From JACRNA01 sp964366335 (GTDB lineage Bacteria > Patescibacteriota > Microgenomatia > CAZETR01 > Amesbacteraceae), in NCBI GenBank assembly GCA_964366335.1, contig CAYITQ010000015.1, forward strand, positions 1 to 12,697: a DNA stretch of 12,697 nucleotides, read 5' to 3'. The first letter of the stretch is position 1; each line of letters begins with the position of its first letter. Below, piece after piece: positions 10,827 through 12,697 of the stretch. Both the position numbers and the translations under genes were made by a program. The notes below the pieces were generated by a model. That model saw nothing but the letters and a program-made list of their open reading frames with translations, made no database searches and had not been told where the DNA came from.

Positions 10827-12697
10827 ATGCCAGATTTTACTTCGGTCTTTTTGTCTTTGATAATTTTGATGACTCTGTTTGGGTTACTATTTTTGTTGGT
10901 CTTTTTCGGTATCTATTTGGCCATTGCCTTTTATCGGCACCGCGACCGCGAACAAAAATCATTGGAAATGGTTTGTCTGCAGGTGGCTGTCCCCCGCGAC
11001 AACGAAATAAAAACCGATGCCATGGAGCAGGTCTTCAATAGTCTGTCTGCTATCAAAAAAGGTGGGCTTGGACCCTTTGGCTGGTTTTCTTTCTTGCAAT
11101 CTCAGCCCCACATCAGCTTTGAAATCGTGGCCCGCAAAGAAGATATCCGATTTTATATAGTTCTGCCTGACAAATTACGGGACTTGGTCGAAAAGCAAAT
11201 ACATGGCAGTTACCCTGGAGCGGATATTCTGGTGGTTGAAGAACCGAATATTTTCAGCGAAGAGGGCAAGGTAGAATCCTCGTGGCTCGTCATGCGCGGA
11301 ATGCCCTATAAGCCACTTCAGGTTTACCGGAATCTAACCGTAGATCCCTTGGCCGCTCTGACTTCGTCACTGGCCAAAATGGGAGACGGGGAAGGTGTGC
11401 ATATCCAAATATTGATCGCCCCTGGAGATAACAAATGGAAAGGTCAGGGGAGAGCTTGGATTGGCAAGACCAAAAAATCGGAATCCGATCCCGAGAAAGC
11501 CAGCTACAAAATAGATCCCAAAGTTTTGGAAGCCGTGGACAACAAAGTCTCCAAAAACGGTTTTGAGACTACTATCCGGTTGGTAGTCAATGCTGCCAGT
11601 AAAGAGTCAGCCAAGGCTCATATGGGAAATGTCAGAGCCGCCTTTGAACAATTTAATGGTGACCAAAACGGGTTGAAAAGCAAGAAATTGAGATTTAAAA
11701 GTGCCTTTGTCACCGATTTTATCTATCGTTACCAGCCACTTCTTTGGTGGGGTGCCCAGACAATATTAAGTAGCGAAGAATTAGCGACGATTTATCATTT
11801 TCCCAATAAGACCGTGGAAACCCCGCATATTTTTTGGCTCAATGCCAAGCGGGCCCCGGCGCCACAATTGATACCAGATCACGGTCTGTATTTGGGAAAA
11901 AGTGTCTACCGGGGAGTGACTAGGCCGGTATTTATGGGAGAGGAAGACCGTCAACGGCATACCTATATTATTGGCCGGACCGGAACTGGAAAAACCGAAC
12001 TTCTCAAATCCATGATCCTTCAGGATATCAGAGAGGGTAAGGGCGTGTGCCTGATTGATCCGCATGACCTGGCCGAAGATCTGCTTGGCTATATTCCGGC
12101 TGACCGGGCCGAGGACGTGATTTATTTTGATCCCGGGGATACCGAGCGGCCAATGGGTCTTAATATGATCGAGGCCAATTCGGACAAGGAGAGGCATTTT
12201 ATAGCGAGCAGTATTATTGGACTGATGTACAAATTGTATGATCCGCACAAGACCGGCATTATCGGTCCACGCTTTGAACACGCTATCCGGAATGGTATGC
12301 TGACAGTCCTCGATGCTATTCCCGACGGGACATTTATTGAAGTCGTGCAAGCCCTGCAAAGGCCGGACTTTGTCCAGGAAATGCTCCCTAGGGTCAAAGA
12401 TCCTATCGTCAGGCGCTATTGGACCGATCAGATAGCCCAGACATCTGATTTTCATAAATCCGAAGTCTTGGATTATATTGTCTCGAAATTCGGCCGGTTT
12501 GTGACCGACAAAATGATCAGGGTGATTATTGGTCAGGGCAAGAGCGTTATTAATTTTAGAAAAGCCATGGACGAAGGGAAGATATTGATTGTTAATCTGA
12601 ACAAGGGCCGGATCGGGGAGGAAAATTCCAATTTCTTAGGCTTAATATTAGTACCTAGGATTTTGATGGCTGCTTTGTCGCGGGCCGATATTCCCGA
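10827..12697 (+). CDS. membrane-anchored HerA/VirD4-like ATPase (3' end beyond window)
   Basis: Open from the ATG at 10827 to the window edge (623 codons). Residues 7-35 are one hydrophobic span (VFLSLIILMTLFGLLFLLV), so the N-terminus is in the membrane. Residues 45-330 form a long soluble region (FEIVARKEDIRFYIVLP and similar) seen before the motor in CPR proteins of this kind. The motor begins near 365: Walker A is GRTGTGKT (383-390), and GVCLIDPHDLAEDLL (406-420) is the Walker B-like LIDPH segment of HerA/TraG-type ATPases. GQGKSVINFRKAMDEGKILI and VNLNKGRIGEENSNFLG follow, typical of this 'type IV secretory system conjugative DNA transfer' group. It probably moves DNA or protein, or powers surface filaments; substrate unknown. 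The start follows an extended -10 box by 6 nt. Confidence 0.88.
   Translation, partial: MPDFTSVFLSLIILMTLFGLLFLLVFFGIYLAIAFYRHRDREQKSLEMVCLQVAVPRDNEIKTDAMEQVFNSLSAIKKGGLGPFGWFSFLQSQPHISFEIVARKEDIRFYIVLPDKLRDLVEKQIHGSYPGADILVVEEPNIFSEEGKVESSWLVMRGMPYKPLQVYRNLTVDPLAALTSSLAKMGDGEGVHIQILIAPGDNKWKGQGRAWIGKTKKSESDPEKASYKIDPKVLEAVDNKVSKNGFETTIRLVVNAASKESAKAHMGNVRAAFEQFNGDQNGLKSKKLRFKSAFVTDFIYRYQPLLWWGAQTILSSEELATIYHFPNKTVETPHIFWLNAKRAPAPQLIPDHGLYLGKSVYRGVTRPVFMGEEDRQRHTYIIGRTGTGKTELLKSMILQDIREGKGVCLIDPHDLAEDLLGYIPADRAEDVIYFDPGDTERPMGLNMIEANSDKERHFIASSIIGLMYKLYDPHKTGIIGPRFEHAIRNGMLTVLDAIPDGTFIEVVQALQRPDFVQEMLPRVKDPIVRRYWTDQIAQTSDFHKSEVLDYIVSKFGRFVTDKMIRVIIGQGKSVINFRKAMDEGKILIVNLNKGRIGEENSNFLGLILVPRILMAALSRADIP

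Noticed and set aside
11781..12455. A 224-codon leftward open frame.
   Set aside because: It lies wholly opposite the ATPase motor domain, which has clear Walker A and LIDPH motifs in the forward frame. The leftward product has no recognisable domain.

Overview
The window looks like a chromosomal segment from a Candidate Phyla Radiation (Patescibacteria) bacterium, probably of the Microgenomates type. The evidence is indirect: an AT-rich composition, very tight gene packing, a class II ribonucleotide reductase operon, a DUF5667-type small secreted protein, a short Glu/Pro-rich protein of a kind I associate with these genomes, and a membrane-anchored HerA/VirD4-like ATPase. TGA is a normal stop here (ATGA start/stop overlaps, and the end of pduO), so this is not the TGA=Gly code of Gracilibacteria/Absconditabacteria. 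No rRNA, tRNA, CRISPR array or IS element was seen, and no gene-free stretch exceeds 300 bases.

Region 1 (1-4565) is a toxin-antitoxin island. It starts with a leftward VapB-PIN pair (toxin cut by the left edge). Rightward, it holds the 3' tail of a dead PIN gene and an unknown gene 'A' with a broken frame. Next comes a three-gene unit, vapB-vapC-RNA ligase, linked by two ATGA overlaps. After that come a paralogue of A ('A-prime'), a decayed vapB with its decayed promoter, and an intact Phd/PIN pair. The repeated order A then vapB suggests that an A-vapB cassette was duplicated and the second copy partly replaced.

Region 2 (4606-8864) holds a DUF5667-like exported protein and then a compact operon: nrdR, nrdJ, a DUF1653 gene and a PduO-type cobalamin adenosyltransferase. 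The adenosyltransferase makes the cofactor that NrdJ needs. Two NrdR boxes 32 bp apart lie on the operon promoter, one covering the nrdR start codon, so the repressor probably controls itself, the reductase and cofactor supply together.

Region 3 (8843-10266) has two more RHH/PIN pairs head to tail. Region 4 (10297-12697) has the Glu/Pro-rich protein and the start of the ATPase, which runs off the right edge.

A recurring theme is promoters whose -10 box ends only 6 to 9 nt before the ATG, implying leaderless mRNAs, with palindromic operators on the same bases. The most notable candidate system is the vapB-vapC-RNA ligase operon. PIN RNases leave 5'-phosphate and 3'-OH ends, which Rnl2-type ligases can rejoin directly, so the operon could encode a cutter together with its own repair enzyme.
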